The notes under the pieces were generated by a model. That model searched no databases and had not been told where the DNA came from. It saw only the letters and a list, made by a program, of their open reading frames with translations. From JALZAI01 sp038207565 (GTDB taxonomy: Bacteria; Actinomycetota; Actinomycetes; Mycobacteriales; Jatrophihabitantaceae): 64,000 nt of DNA. The stretch spans positions 1 to 64,000 of the forward strand of contig JBBQZQ010000012.1 of the NCBI GenBank assembly GCA_038207565.1, read 5' to 3'. Position 1 is the first letter of the stretch; each line of letters opens with the position of its first letter. Both the position numbers and the translations under genes were made by a program. This document shows positions 25,923 through 35,128 of the stretch, piece after piece.

Positions 25923-26190
25923 ATCCTCGGTAGCGATTCGCTGGGCGATGGGACGGTCGGCCCGGGCGAGGTGTCGGTGTCCGGGCGGATCCGCGAGATC
26001 GTCTACCGGGTTGACGCTGAAGTGGTGGACGCGGCCGCGCACAGCGACGGCGGTCAGCGCGCGCTGTGGACGTCGGTTCGAGCCGGGATCGGCGCCACGA
26101 TCATCGCGCTCGTCCTCGCGACGATGGCTGCCTTCGCCGTTCACCGCTACCGGTTCTCCGGCCGCTCGACGATTGGAGCAGGTTCTAGGG
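25923..26190 (+). pseudogene. PotA TOBE tail joined to a PotC-like permease fragment
   Basis: VSVSGRIREIVYR is a TOBE-domain strand from the end of a PotA protein. It is followed after a junction near 26060 by LWTSVRAGIGATIIALVLAT and MAAFAVHRYRFSGRSTI, the start of the permease core of PotC/PotB-type subunits. The rest of both permeases and the binding protein are absent. This open frame runs into gabT and would be mis-called as an N-terminal extension of it. Confidence 0.75.
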
Positions 26191-26249
26191 ATGTCATATC
26201 CAGTGGGGCGGGACTAGTGGTGTCACCAACACAGGAGGAAGCTCGAGCA

Positions 26250-27584
26250 ATGACCGTTTCGCAGCAGCGTGTGCTGAAGACCGAGATCCCAGGGCCGCGA
26301 TCGACCGGGTTGCACGCGCGCAAGAGTGCCGCGGTCGCCTCCGGAGTCGGCACGACGCTGCCGATCTACATCGAGCGCGCCGGGGGCGGCATCGTCGTGG
26401 ACGTCGACGGCAATCAACTCATCGACTTCGGTTCCGGCATCGCGGTCACCTCGGTCGGCAATGCGGCACCGCGGGTGGTGACCGCGGTCCAGGAGCAGGT
26501 CGCGGCGTTCACCCATACCTGCTTCATGGTCACGCCGTACGAAGGTTATGTCGCAGTCGCCGAGAAGCTCAACGAGCTCACGCCGGGCACGCACGATAAG
26601 CGCTCGGCGCTGTTCAACTCCGGCGCCGAGGCCGTCGAGAACGCCGTCAAAATCGCCCGGCATCACACCGGTCGCCAGGCGGTCGTCGCTTTCGACCACG
26701 CCTATCACGGCCGCACCAACCTGACGATGGCGCTGACCGCAAAGAGCATGCCCTACAAGCACCGCTTCGGCCCGTTCGCCGGAGAGGTGTACCGGGTGCC
26801 GATGGCCTATCCCTACCGCTGGCCGACCGGTCCAGACAACTGCGCGGACGAGGCGTTCGCTGAGTTCGTGTCGCTCGTGCACACCCAGGTCGGTGAGGAC
26901 AACTGCGCGGCTGTGCTGGTCGAACCGATCCAGGGCGAGGGTGGGTTCGTCGTGCCGGCGCCCGGGTTTCTCAAGCGCGTGGCCGACTGGTGCGTCGAGC
27001 ACGGCATCGTGTTCATCGCCGACGAGATCCAGAGCGGGTTCTGCCGCACCGGTGACTGGTTCGCCTGCTCCTTCGAGGACGTGGTTCCGGACCTGATCAC
27101 CACCGCGAAGGGGATCGCCGGCGGGTTGCCGCTGGCCGGTGTGACGGGGCGCGCCGAGCTGATGAACTCCGTCCACACCGGCGGGCTGGGCGGCACGTAC
27201 GGCGGCAACCCGATCGCCTGCGCCGCAGGCCTGGCCGCGATCGAGACCATGCAGGCCGAGGACCTCGCCGGTGCCGCGAAACGCATCGAGTCGATCATGC
27301 TGCCGAGGCTGCAGGCGCTGGGCGAGAAGTACGAGGCCGTGGGCGACGTACGCGGGCGCGGGGCGATGCTGGCTCTTGAGCTGGTCGAGCCGGGTTCGGG
27401 CAAGACCCCGAACGCGAGGCTGACCGGTGCCGTGGCCGCTGCCTGCCACCGGGAGGGTCTGATTGCGCTCACTGCGGGGACTTTCGGCAATGTGCTGCGC
27501 TTCCTGCCGCCGCTGGTGATCGGCGACGAACTGCTGCACGAGGGTCTCGACATCCTGGACGCTGCGTTCGCTGCCCGCGCCTGA
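26250..27584 (+). CDS. gabT: 4-Aminobutyrate--2-oxoglutarate transaminase
   Basis: A 444-residue class-III PLP aminotransferase. FNSGAEAVENAVKIAR binds the cofactor phosphate, AFDHAYHGRTNLTMALT stacks on PLP, FIADEIQSGFCRTG carries the Asp, and the PLP Lys is in TTAKGIAGGLPLAG. It makes succinate semialdehyde from GABA. The ATG at 26250 has AGGAGGAA at 26233-26240. The longer open frame upstream consists of transporter debris. It probably acts after the PatD-like dehydrogenase. Confidence 0.93.
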   Translation: MTVSQQRVLKTEIPGPRSTGLHARKSAAVASGVGTTLPIYIERAGGGIVVDVDGNQLIDFGSGIAVTSVGNAAPRVVTAVQEQVAAFTHTCFMVTPYEGYVAVAEKLNELTPGTHDKRSALFNSGAEAVENAVKIARHHTGRQAVVAFDHAYHGRTNLTMALTAKSMPYKHRFGPFAGEVYRVPMAYPYRWPTGPDNCADEAFAEFVSLVHTQVGEDNCAAVLVEPIQGEGGFVVPAPGFLKRVADWCVEHGIVFIADEIQSGFCRTGDWFACSFEDVVPDLITTAKGIAGGLPLAGVTGRAELMNSVHTGGLGGTYGGNPIACAAGLAAIETMQAEDLAGAAKRIESIMLPRLQALGEKYEAVGDVRGRGAMLALELVEPGSGKTPNARLTGAVAAACHREGLIALTAGTFGNVLRFLPPLVIGDELLHEGLDILDAAFAARA

Positions 27585-27589
27585 CGACC

Positions 27590-27640
27590 TTGGCCCCATA
27601 GCAGGGTCGCGCGCGGCGTGTCGCCCTGCTCAGGGGCCAA
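27590..27640. repeat. 51-bp palindromic repeat, copy 2 (after gabT)
   Basis: TTGGCCCC at 27590-27597 and GGGGCCAA at 27633-27640 flank AGCAGGG and CCCTGCT inner arms. It has the same length as, and about 80% identity by eye to, the copy at 22866. It starts 6 bases after the gabT stop and could end gabT transcription. Confidence 0.75.
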
Positions 27641-27720
27641 GAGGGGCCGAAGCGGCGGCCGAGGGGCCGGAGCGGCGGCCAAGGGGCCGAAGCGGCGGCC
27701 GAGGGGGCCAGAGCGGCGCC
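27641..27720. repeat. Four tandem 20-bp repeats upstream of lysC
   Basis: Units of the form RAGGGGCCGRAGCGGCGGCC occur at 27641, 27661, 27681 and 27701, the last with a few changes. The array directly abuts the 51-bp palindrome and ends 76 bp before the lysC start. Copy number may vary between strains. Confidence 0.85.
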
Positions 27721-27796
27721 AACGGTGGCTGAAGCGGTGCTGGGCCTCCCGCTATCCTGGAGTCTCCGCCGGAAATCGGGAGAAGGGCAGTCGGTC

Positions 27797-29065
27797 GTGG
27801 GTTTCGTCGTGCAGAAGTACGGCGGCTCGTCGGTCGCCGACGCCGAGCGGATCAAGCGGGTTGCCGAGCGCATCGTCGCCACCAAGCGCGAGGGCAATGA
27901 CGTCGTGGTCGTCGTGTCCGCGATGGGCGACACCACCGACGAGCTGATCGACCTCGCGCGACAGATCGTGCCCGTCCCGGACGGTCGCGAATTCGACATG
28001 CTGCTGACGGCCGGTGAGCGCATCTCGATGGCGCTGCTCGCAATGGCGATCAACTCGCTCGGGTACAAGGCGGAATCGTTCACGGGATCGCAGGCGGGCG
28101 TGCTCACCACGTCCGTCCACGGCAAGGCGCGCATCGTCAACATCACACCGGGACGCGTCGAGAACTCCGTCGGCGAGGGCAACATCGCGATCGTCGCCGG
28201 ATTCCAGGGATTCTCGAAAGAAACGATGAACATCACGACGCTCGGACGCGGCGGGTCGGACACCACCGCCGTCGCGCTGGCAGCCGCGTTGCACGCCGAC
28301 GTCTGCGAGATTTATACCGACGTCGACGGTGTCTACACCGCCGATCCGCGCATCGTCCCGAACGCCCGTCGCCTGGCGTCGGTGACGTATGAGGAGATGC
28401 TCGAGCTGGCCGCGAGCGGTGCCAAGATCCTGCACCTGCGCAGTGTGGAGTACGGCCGGCGTTACAACGTCCCCATCCACGTGCGATCGTCGTTCTCTGG
28501 CAAGCCCGGAACCACAGTCAGCGGATCGATCGAGGAGCAAACGGTGGAACAGGCCATCATCAGCGGAGTCGCGCACGATCGCAGCGAGGTCAAGGTGACC
28601 GTCGTAGGCGTGCCCGACAAGCCGGGTGAGGCAGCTGCGATCTTCCGCGAGCTGGCCGCCGCCGAGATCAACATCGACATGATCGTGCAGAACATCTCGA
28701 CCGGCGGGACGGGCACGACGGATGTGTCCTTCACGCTGCCTGCCACGGACGGGGCGGCGGCACTGGCCGCGCTGCGCAAGGTGCAGGCCGAGGTGGGCTT
28801 CAACGACCTGCTCTATGACGACCACATCGGCAAGCTCTCGCTGGTCGGTGCCGGCATGCGCTCGCACCCGGGTGTGTCCGCAACCTTCTTCTCGGCGCTG
28901 GCCGACGCTGGGGTGAACGTCGAGATGATCTCGACCTCGGAGATCCGGATCTCGGTCGTCTGCCGCGACAACGACCTGGACTCGGCCGTCCGCGCCGTCC
29001 ACGACGCGTTCGAGCTGGGCACGGACGACGAGGACGCCGTGGTGTATGGGGGGACGGGCCGGTGA
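27797..29065 (+). CDS. lysC: Aspartate kinase (with probable internal start for the beta subunit)
   Basis: A 422-residue aspartokinase. The kinase signature is VVQKYGGSSVADAERIK, followed by the FTGSQAGVLTTSVH and LGRGGSDTTAVALAAAL substrate regions. Two C-terminal ACT domains (about 265-420) bind Lys/Thr. The GTG at 27797 fits the family N-terminus; upstream residues do not. An in-frame GTG at 28544 with GAGGAG 6 bases ahead would give a separate regulatory beta subunit, as known for actinobacterial lysC. It overlaps asd by 4 bp. Confidence 0.95.
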   Translation: MGFVVQKYGGSSVADAERIKRVAERIVATKREGNDVVVVVSAMGDTTDELIDLARQIVPVPDGREFDMLLTAGERISMALLAMAINSLGYKAESFTGSQAGVLTTSVHGKARIVNITPGRVENSVGEGNIAIVAGFQGFSKETMNITTLGRGGSDTTAVALAAALHADVCEIYTDVDGVYTADPRIVPNARRLASVTYEEMLELAASGAKILHLRSVEYGRRYNVPIHVRSSFSGKPGTTVSGSIEEQTVEQAIISGVAHDRSEVKVTVVGVPDKPGEAAAIFRELAAAEINIDMIVQNISTGGTGTTDVSFTLPATDGAAALAALRKVQAEVGFNDLLYDDHIGKLSLVGAGMRSHPGVSATFFSALADAGVNVEMISTSEIRISVVCRDNDLDSAVRAVHDAFELGTDDEDAVVYGGTGR

Positions 29066-30090
29066 CCGGACTGAAGGTCGGCGTCGTCGGGGCGACCGGC
29101 CAGGTGGGAACCGTCATGCGGCGCCTGCTCGCCGAGCGGAAGTTCCCGGTCTCGGAGATCCGGATGTTCGCCTCGTCCCGCTCGGCGGGCTCGACGCTCG
29201 AGTGGGAAGGCGTGGACGTCCGCGTCGAGGACGCCGAGACCGCCAACCCGGCCGGCCTGGACATCGCACTCTTCTCCGCGGGGGGTGCAACAGCGCGCGA
29301 GCTTGCACCGAAGTTCGCCACGGCGGGAGTGACGGTTATCGACAACTCCTCGGCGTGGCGGATGGACCCCGACGTGCCACTGGTCGTGGCCGAGGTCAAC
29401 GGCGCCCAGGCGCGCAACGCCCGCAAAGGGATCATCGCCAATCCGAACTGCACCACGATGGCCGCGATGCCGGTGCTCAAGCCGCTGCACGACGTCGCCG
29501 GGCTCGAGCGGTTGGTCGTGTCGACCTACCAGGCGGTGTCGGGCGCCGGCCTCGCCGGTGTGGACGAGTTGGACAAGCAGCTGCGCCAGGCCGTCGACCG
29601 GGCGGCCGAGCTGACCCACGACGGTGCCGCCGTGACCTTCCCCGCCCCGGTGAAATTTGCGCGTCCCATCGCCTTCAACGTGCTGCCGATGGCGGGATCG
29701 ATCGTCGACGACGGCGAGTTCGAGACCGACGAGGAGAAGAAGCTGCGCAACGAGTCGCGCAAGATTCTCGCCATCCCGGGCCTGCTGGTGTCAGGCACGT
29801 GCGTGCGGGTGCCGGTGTTCACCGGGCACTCGCTGTCGATCAACGCCGAGTTCGCGCGTCCGCTCACCCGGGCCGAGGCGTTGAAATTGCTCGCGGACGC
29901 ACCTGGCGTCGCGCTCAGCGAGGTGCCCACGCCGTTGCAGGCAGCGGGGCAGGACCCGTGCTTCGTGGGCCGCGTGCGGCAGGACCCCGGCGTGCCCGAC
30001 AACCGTGGGCTCGCATTGTTCGTCAGTAACGACAACCTGCGCAAGGGTGCCGCGCTGAACGCCGTGCAGATCGCCGAGCTGCTCGCCTGA
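29062..30090 (+). CDS. asd: Aspartate-semialdehyde dehydrogenase
   Basis: A 342-residue Asd with NADP-binding GVVGATGQVGTVM, catalytic Cys130 in ANPNCTTM, and the SGTCVRVPVFTGHS segment containing the active-site His. Its GTG overlaps the lysC stop (GTGA), so it is translationally coupled. It reduces aspartyl phosphate for lysine, diaminopimelate, threonine and methionine synthesis. Confidence 0.97.
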   Translation: MTGLKVGVVGATGQVGTVMRRLLAERKFPVSEIRMFASSRSAGSTLEWEGVDVRVEDAETANPAGLDIALFSAGGATARELAPKFATAGVTVIDNSSAWRMDPDVPLVVAEVNGAQARNARKGIIANPNCTTMAAMPVLKPLHDVAGLERLVVSTYQAVSGAGLAGVDELDKQLRQAVDRAAELTHDGAAVTFPAPVKFARPIAFNVLPMAGSIVDDGEFETDEEKKLRNESRKILAIPGLLVSGTCVRVPVFTGHSLSINAEFARPLTRAEALKLLADAPGVALSEVPTPLQAAGQDPCFVGRVRQDPGVPDNRGLALFVSNDNLRKGAALNAVQIAELLA

Positions 30091-30101
30091 CGCCGTGACG
30101 G

Positions 30102-30623
30102 TCAGGGCACGGGGGCGTTCCAGTCGAACGGCTCCATATCGCGTAGCACCCGTCGCCGGCGGTTGCGCGGCAGGTGGTCGATGAACAGGACGCCGCGCAA
30201 GTGGTCGGTCTCGTGCTGCAGACACCGTGCGAAGAAGCCGGTACCGCTGATCTCGATCGGTTCACCGGCCCGGTCCACCCCGCGCACGGTGGCCGCCGAT
30301 GCGCGCGACAGGTCGTGGTAGGGGCCGGGTACGGACAAGCAGCCCTCGTCGTGGACGAGTTCAGGACCTGAGATCTGAATGCTCGGATTGACTACGTGCC
30401 CGCGCTGGCGCTCGCCGAACTCGTCCGGGCAGTCGTAGACGAAGACTGCGAGATCGGCCCCGATCTGGGGCGCGGCCAGGCCGACTCCTTCCGCCACCGT
30501 CATGGACGCGAACATGTCGTCGACCAGGCTCGCCAGCGCACCGTCGAATTCGATCACCTGGCGGCACGGGGTGTGCAGCACGGGGTCGCCGACAACGCGA
30601 ATCTTGCGAATCTGCCCGTTCAC
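30102..30623 (-). CDS. def: Peptide deformylase
   Basis: A 173-residue deformylase with motif 1 GVGLAAPQIG (46-55), motif 2 EGCLS (93-97, metal Cys) and motif 3 HETDH (137-141, metal His and catalytic Glu). It removes the formyl group from nascent proteins. It is convergent with asd, only 11 bp apart. It starts with GTG. Confidence 0.96.
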   Translation of the reverse strand: MNGQIRKIRVVGDPVLHTPCRQVIEFDGALASLVDDMFASMTVAEGVGLAAPQIGADLAVFVYDCPDEFGERQRGHVVNPSIQISGPELVHDEGCLSVPGPYHDLSRASAATVRGVDRAGEPIEISGTGFFARCLQHETDHLRGVLFIDHLPRNRRRRVLRDMEPFDWNAPVP

Positions 30624-30679
30624 ACGGGCAGTTTAGGTGGCGCTCGATGAGTGCCGGCGACCAAGCTGCCGGGGACGCG

Positions 30680-31693
30680 TCAATGCGCACCCGCCGGGCT
30701 GGTGTGCACCGTTGCCGCAGTGAGTCGGGGCACCTGCTCGAGCAGGTGGGCCTCGGCATGGTGCGCGAGGTCATGCGCCTGGACGACCGTTAGGTTGGCC
30801 GCAACGGTGACGTCGACCTCCGCGCGCAGGGTGTGCCCGATCCAGCGGATGCGCAGGTCGCGCACCTCGGCGATGCCGGTCACCCCGATCACGGCCGTGG
30901 TGGCCTGGTCCACGAGGGCGGGATCGACCGCGTCCATCAGCCGGGCGCCGACCTGTCGCACTGCTGCGCGCAGCACGGCGAGAATCGCCACGGTGATGAG
31001 CAGCCCGACGACCGGGTCGGCGGCATGCCATCCCAGACCCGTCCCCAGGGCGCCGAGCAGCACCGCGAGGCTGGTGAAGCCGTCGGTACGTGCGTGCAGG
31101 CCGTCAGCAACGAGGGCCGCACTGCCGATCTGCCGGCCGACGCGGATGCGGTAGCGCGCGACGAGCTCGTTGCCGAGAAAACCGACGACCGCTGCGCCGG
31201 CCACCGCCCACAGATGGCTGACGCCGCGGGGGTGGACGAGCCGGTCGATGGCCGCGTAGGCGGCCAGCACGCTGGACAGGGTGATCATGGCGATCACGAA
31301 CAGCCCGGCAAGATCCTCGGCGCGGCCGTATCCGTAGGTGTAGCGGCGAGTGGCCGGCCGCCGGGCCAGTCGGAACGCGATCAGCAGCGGCACCGCGGTC
31401 AGCGCATCCGCGAGGTTGTGCAGCGTGTCGCCGAGCAGTGCCACCGAGCCGGACAACACGACCACGACCGCCTGGATCGCCGCGGTGACCAGCAGCCCGA
31501 CGAGACTGATGAGCAGCGCACGTCGCCCGGAAGCATCGGCCTCCAGCGCCGCGTCGACCTGGTCGGCCGCGTCGTGCGAGTGACCGCCGAACAGCTCGGA
31601 CATCGCGTGGGTGATTCGCGCCCGGGCGGAGATCGGATGCTCGTGCCCGTGGGAGTGCGGGCGGTCCGGGTGCGGGTGCTCGGCCGCGTCCAT
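30680..31693 (-). CDS. Cation diffusion facilitator (zinc/divalent metal efflux)
   Basis: A 337-residue CDF transporter. The N-terminus is His-rich (HPHPDRPHSHGHEH), followed by six membrane helices. The metal sites are DTLHNLAD in TM2 and DGLHARTD in TM5, and the cytoplasmic C-terminal domain (about 250-330) again carries His residues. The family exports Zn, Co or Cd by proton antiport. No metal regulator is adjacent. Confidence 0.93.
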   Translation of the reverse strand: MDAAEHPHPDRPHSHGHEHPISARARITHAMSELFGGHSHDAADQVDAALEADASGRRALLISLVGLLVTAAIQAVVVVLSGSVALLGDTLHNLADALTAVPLLIAFRLARRPATRRYTYGYGRAEDLAGLFVIAMITLSSVLAAYAAIDRLVHPRGVSHLWAVAGAAVVGFLGNELVARYRIRVGRQIGSAALVADGLHARTDGFTSLAVLLGALGTGLGWHAADPVVGLLITVAILAVLRAAVRQVGARLMDAVDPALVDQATTAVIGVTGIAEVRDLRIRWIGHTLRAEVDVTVAANLTVVQAHDLAHHAEAHLLEQVPRLTAATVHTSPAGAH

Positions 31694-31904
31694 GTCTCCA
31701 GTCTGCAGCGCGAACCCGGAAGGACCGGTACGCCACCGGCGGGTTTCCGCTGCCCCGCCCGCCCCACGTGCCTGCCGGTGCGACCTGTGTGGTCTCGGGC
31801 AGCCCGATCACTTCGGCTCAGTACCCCAGCCGAGGTGCCGATGAGGAGTACATGTGGCTTGAACGGAACGGGCACGCGGATCCTCAGCTCCGGGTCGGTA
31901 AGCG

Positions 31905-33161
31905 GTGACCTTCCTGGATTCGGAACCGCTGCCGCGGCTCGCGGGCGAGGCGAGGACCGACCAGGAGTACCCCGGTGACGATGTCCGGCAGCGGGCGATC
32001 GAGCGGCTGCTCATCGTCGATTCTCCGCAGGAGGAGCGCTTCGACCGGCTCACGCGGTTGGCGCAGCTGGTGTTCGACGTGCCAATGGCGGCCATCTCGC
32101 TGGTGGACAAGGATCGGCTGTGGACCAAGTCGGCCGCCGGAATGGGCGCATGGGACATGCCTCGTTCGGATAGTTTCTGCGACGCCACGATCGGCCGGAA
32201 CGGCCCACTCATCGTGTCGGACGCCCTGCGGCAGCCCGAGTTCAACCGGCTCCCGATCGTCGCCGGCGATCCCGGGATTCGCTTCTACGCCGGCTACCCG
32301 CTGGCGGATCCGGCCGGGGTTGTGGTGGGTACCTTCGCGTTGTTCGACACCACGCCCCGGCGCCTGGACGAGCGGCAGCAGGCCGTGCTGGCGGAATTGG
32401 CCGGTTGGGCCACCTCGGAGCTGCTGAATTCGACGGAGATGGCTCGTGCACGTCAGGTTCAACAGAATCTGCTGCCGACGGTCGCTCCGCAATTCGACGG
32501 CTATGACGTCGCTGCGCTCTGCGTGCCTGCCCAGATGGTGGGTGGTGACTTCTACGACTATGCGCGCTTCGACGACGGATTCGGTTTCTGTGTCGCGGAC
32601 GTGATGGGCAAGGGCACGGCTGCGGCGATCATCACGGCCGGTGTTCGGGCGGTACTTCGCGCGGCGGCCAACCGGGTGTATCGCAACCGCCGTCCGGACG
32701 CAGTGAACACGGCCGCCTCGGTGCTCACCGGAACGAATCGTGCGATATACCGAGAACTCGAGGGGATCGAGTCACTGGTAACTGCATTCGTGGCCTACGT
32801 GGATGGGCCGTCCGGGCTGGTGCGATACGCCGACGCAGGTCACGGGCTCACTGTCGTCGTGGGCGTCGACGGGGCGGCGCGATGGCTGAAGTCGCTGGAC
32901 CTGCCACTCGGTATCGATCCGGCCGCGGTCTGGGCCGAGCATCGGTTCGTCCTCGAAGTGGGCGAGACCATGTTCTGCTTCAGTGACGGGCTGCTGGATC
33001 TGCTCGGCGACGGCGGCGCGGCAATGGACGAGATCGCACAGTTGGTGCGGGTCCATCCGGACCCGGGGGGGCTGACCGAGCAGATCCGGATGTTGGCTGC
33101 CTTGCGGGCGCCGTCCGACGACGTGACCACGCTGGCTCTTCGACGGCGTAGTGGCCGATGA
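31905..33161 (+). CDS. GAF-domain PP2C (RsbU/SpoIIE-type) phosphatase
   Basis: A 418-residue protein. Residues about 45-175 form a GAF domain (FDRLTRLAQLVFDVPMAAIS through GVVVGTFALFD). A linker helix contains ARQVQQNLLP, and residues about 205-410 are a PP2C phosphatase with metal Asp in VGGDFYDY, VADVMGKG and CFSDGLLDLL. RsbU-type enzymes dephosphorylate STAS anti-sigma antagonists, and such a STAS protein is two genes downstream. The stop overlaps the GT2 start (ATGA). GTG start. Confidence 0.9.
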   Translation: MTFLDSEPLPRLAGEARTDQEYPGDDVRQRAIERLLIVDSPQEERFDRLTRLAQLVFDVPMAAISLVDKDRLWTKSAAGMGAWDMPRSDSFCDATIGRNGPLIVSDALRQPEFNRLPIVAGDPGIRFYAGYPLADPAGVVVGTFALFDTTPRRLDERQQAVLAELAGWATSELLNSTEMARARQVQQNLLPTVAPQFDGYDVAALCVPAQMVGGDFYDYARFDDGFGFCVADVMGKGTAAAIITAGVRAVLRAAANRVYRNRRPDAVNTAASVLTGTNRAIYRELEGIESLVTAFVAYVDGPSGLVRYADAGHGLTVVVGVDGAARWLKSLDLPLGIDPAAVWAEHRFVLEVGETMFCFSDGLLDLLGDGGAAMDEIAQLVRVHPDPGGLTEQIRMLAALRAPSDDVTTLALRRRSGR

Positions 33162-35128
33162 CGCCGCGGTTGTTCGGAATTCGAATCGTGGTGCTACTGA
33201 CTGCCGCCTTGGCCTTGAATTACGTCATCTGGCGCTGGGTGTTCTCGGTGCACTGGTCGGCGTGGTGGATAGCGGTGCCGCTGGTCGTCGCCGAGACTTA
33301 CAGTTTGGTGGACTCGCTGCTCTTCGGCGTGACCGTGTGGCGGCTTCGTACTCGAGGCGAACCAGCCCCTGCGCCGCGGGACGCGACCGTCGACGTACTC
33401 ATCACGACCTACAACGAGCCGCTCGAGCTGGTCATGACGACCGCGCTCGCCGCCGTCCGGATCGACTACCCGCACCGGACCTGGATCCTCGATGACGGCG
33501 CTCGCGCTGCGCTGCAGGAGAGGGCCGAGGCCGAAGGCATCGGATGGATCACTCGTTCGGAGGATTGGGTCGATCGTCCGCGTCATGCCAAAGCCGGGAA
33601 TCTGAACAACGCATTGTTGGCGACTGATGGGGAGTTCTTGCTGATTCTGGACGCTGACCAGGTGCCGCTGCCGCAAATTCTGGACCGGACGCTGGGCTAT
33701 TTCGCGGACCACCAGATGGCACTGGTGCAGACCCCGCAGGTTTTCACCAATGTTCCGGCTGCTGATCCCCTGGGTAGCCAGGCACCGCTGTTCTATGGAC
33801 CGATTCAGCAGGGCAAGGACGGTTGGAACGCGGCGTTCTTCTGCGGCTCGAACGCCGTGATCCGCCGCGAGGCGCTGATGGGACTCGGCGTTTCCCGGTA
33901 TGTGCGGGAGGTGGAGTCAGCGGTCCACCGCGCCTTGCGCGACGCCGAGGGCATTCTGCGTGCCGCCCGGGCCGAACTCACTGCCGAGCACGCCGGCAGC
34001 ATCGGCCCGGTGCTGGACGAGGTGGCACTCGAGATCGCCGCGACCCACTCGCGGCTACGCAGAGGGGACTCTCTGGCCGAGGTCACGTACCGCTTCCAGC
34101 AGCGGGTGCAGGCCATCTCGCGCGAACTCGTCGTCGCCGATCTGGGCATGCTGCGCGCCGATCTGGCCGCCATCGATCACCTGGCCGCACAACAGGGCAG
34201 CCCGAGCGGCATCGGATCAGCGGGCGTCGTAGTTCTGGACGATGGTGTGGCGACCAGGATGGCACGGCGGGACTGGTCGCCGCTGGGCGCCGTCGAAGCG
34301 GTCAGGGCTCTGGTCCATGCCGTCGACGTCGACCGCCACGACGAGGCGCAGCCGATGATGCCGATGGCGACCATCTCGGTGACTGAGGACATGGCGACCT
34401 GCATGCGGTTGCATGCGATGGGATGGAAGTCCGCCTACCATCACGAGACGCTGGCCTATGGGCTTGCTCCCGAGGATCTCGGCACCATGTTGACCCAGCG
34501 GCTGCGCTGGGCGCAGGGCACGATGCAGGTCATGTTCCGCGAGAACCCATTGCTGTGCAAAGGATTGAGCGTGCCGCAGCGCTTGATGTATTGGGCCACG
34601 ATGTGGAGTTACCTGTCGGGGTTCGCTGCGGTCGTGTACGTGGCGGCGCCGGTGATCTACCTGACGACGGGCGTGTTGCCGGTGCAGTCTCTGAGCGGAG
34701 AGTTCTTCATCCGGCTGATCCCGTTCCTGCTCGCCAATCAACTGCTCTTTTTCATCGTCGGCCGTGGGTCGAGCACGTGGCGCGGGCAACAGTATTCCCT
34801 CGCCCTCTTTCCGGTGTGGATCAAAGCTGTGTCCACGGCATTCACCAGCGTGTACCGCGGTCGTGACCTGGCATTCGCCGTGACACCGAAGACCAGGCAG
34901 CAGAGCCACGGCGCGCCGTGGCATCAGGTCAGGCCCCAGCTCATCGTGATGGCCCTGCTGATCGTGGCGGCGGTCGCCGGGGTCGTCCGTCTCGCCCTGG
35001 GCTATGCCAACGCGCTGGGCACTCTCAGCAACCTGGGGTGGGTGCTGTTCGAGCTGCTCATCTTCAGCGTCGTTATCCGCGCCGCCCGCTACCGCGGATA
35101 CCGTTCTGCACCGGAGGAACGAGCATGA
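33158..35128 (+). CDS. BcsA-like family 2 glycosyltransferase with large insertion
   Basis: A 656-residue membrane glycosyltransferase. Two N-terminal helices (about 8-55) precede a GT2 domain with LDDG (111-114), DAD (165-167), TED (409-411) and QRLRW (447-451), the processive cellulose-synthase signature. Four or more C-terminal membrane helices follow. Between FFCGSNAVIRREAL (about 227-240) and TED is an insertion of about 155 residues, largely helical, where relatives usually have about 30. No PilZ domain is seen. It probably polymerises a beta-glucan-like polysaccharide, and it is coupled at both ends by ATGA overlaps to partner-switching genes. Confidence 0.88.
   Translation: MTPRLFGIRIVVLLTAALALNYVIWRWVFSVHWSAWWIAVPLVVAETYSLVDSLLFGVTVWRLRTRGEPAPAPRDATVDVLITTYNEPLELVMTTALAAVRIDYPHRTWILDDGARAALQERAEAEGIGWITRSEDWVDRPRHAKAGNLNNALLATDGEFLLILDADQVPLPQILDRTLGYFADHQMALVQTPQVFTNVPAADPLGSQAPLFYGPIQQGKDGWNAAFFCGSNAVIRREALMGLGVSRYVREVESAVHRALRDAEGILRAARAELTAEHAGSIGPVLDEVALEIAATHSRLRRGDSLAEVTYRFQQRVQAISRELVVADLGMLRADLAAIDHLAAQQGSPSGIGSAGVVVLDDGVATRMARRDWSPLGAVEAVRALVHAVDVDRHDEAQPMMPMATISVTEDMATCMRLHAMGWKSAYHHETLAYGLAPEDLGTMLTQRLRWAQGTMQVMFRENPLLCKGLSVPQRLMYWATMWSYLSGFAAVVYVAAPVIYLTTGVLPVQSLSGEFFIRLIPFLLANQLLFFIVGRGSSTWRGQQYSLALFPVWIKAVSTAFTSVYRGRDLAFAVTPKTRQQSHGAPWHQVRPQLIVMALLIVAAVAGVVRLALGYANALGTLSNLGWVLFELLIFSVVIRAARYRGYRSAPEERA

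Noticed and set aside
25920..27584. GabT with a 110-residue N-terminal extension
   Set aside because: The extension is transporter debris (TOBE and PotC pieces); the true start at 26250 has a strong ribosome binding site and the family N-terminus.
27590..27720. CRISPR array
   Set aside because: The repeats are contiguous 20-bp units without spacers, next to a palindrome; no cas genes are present.
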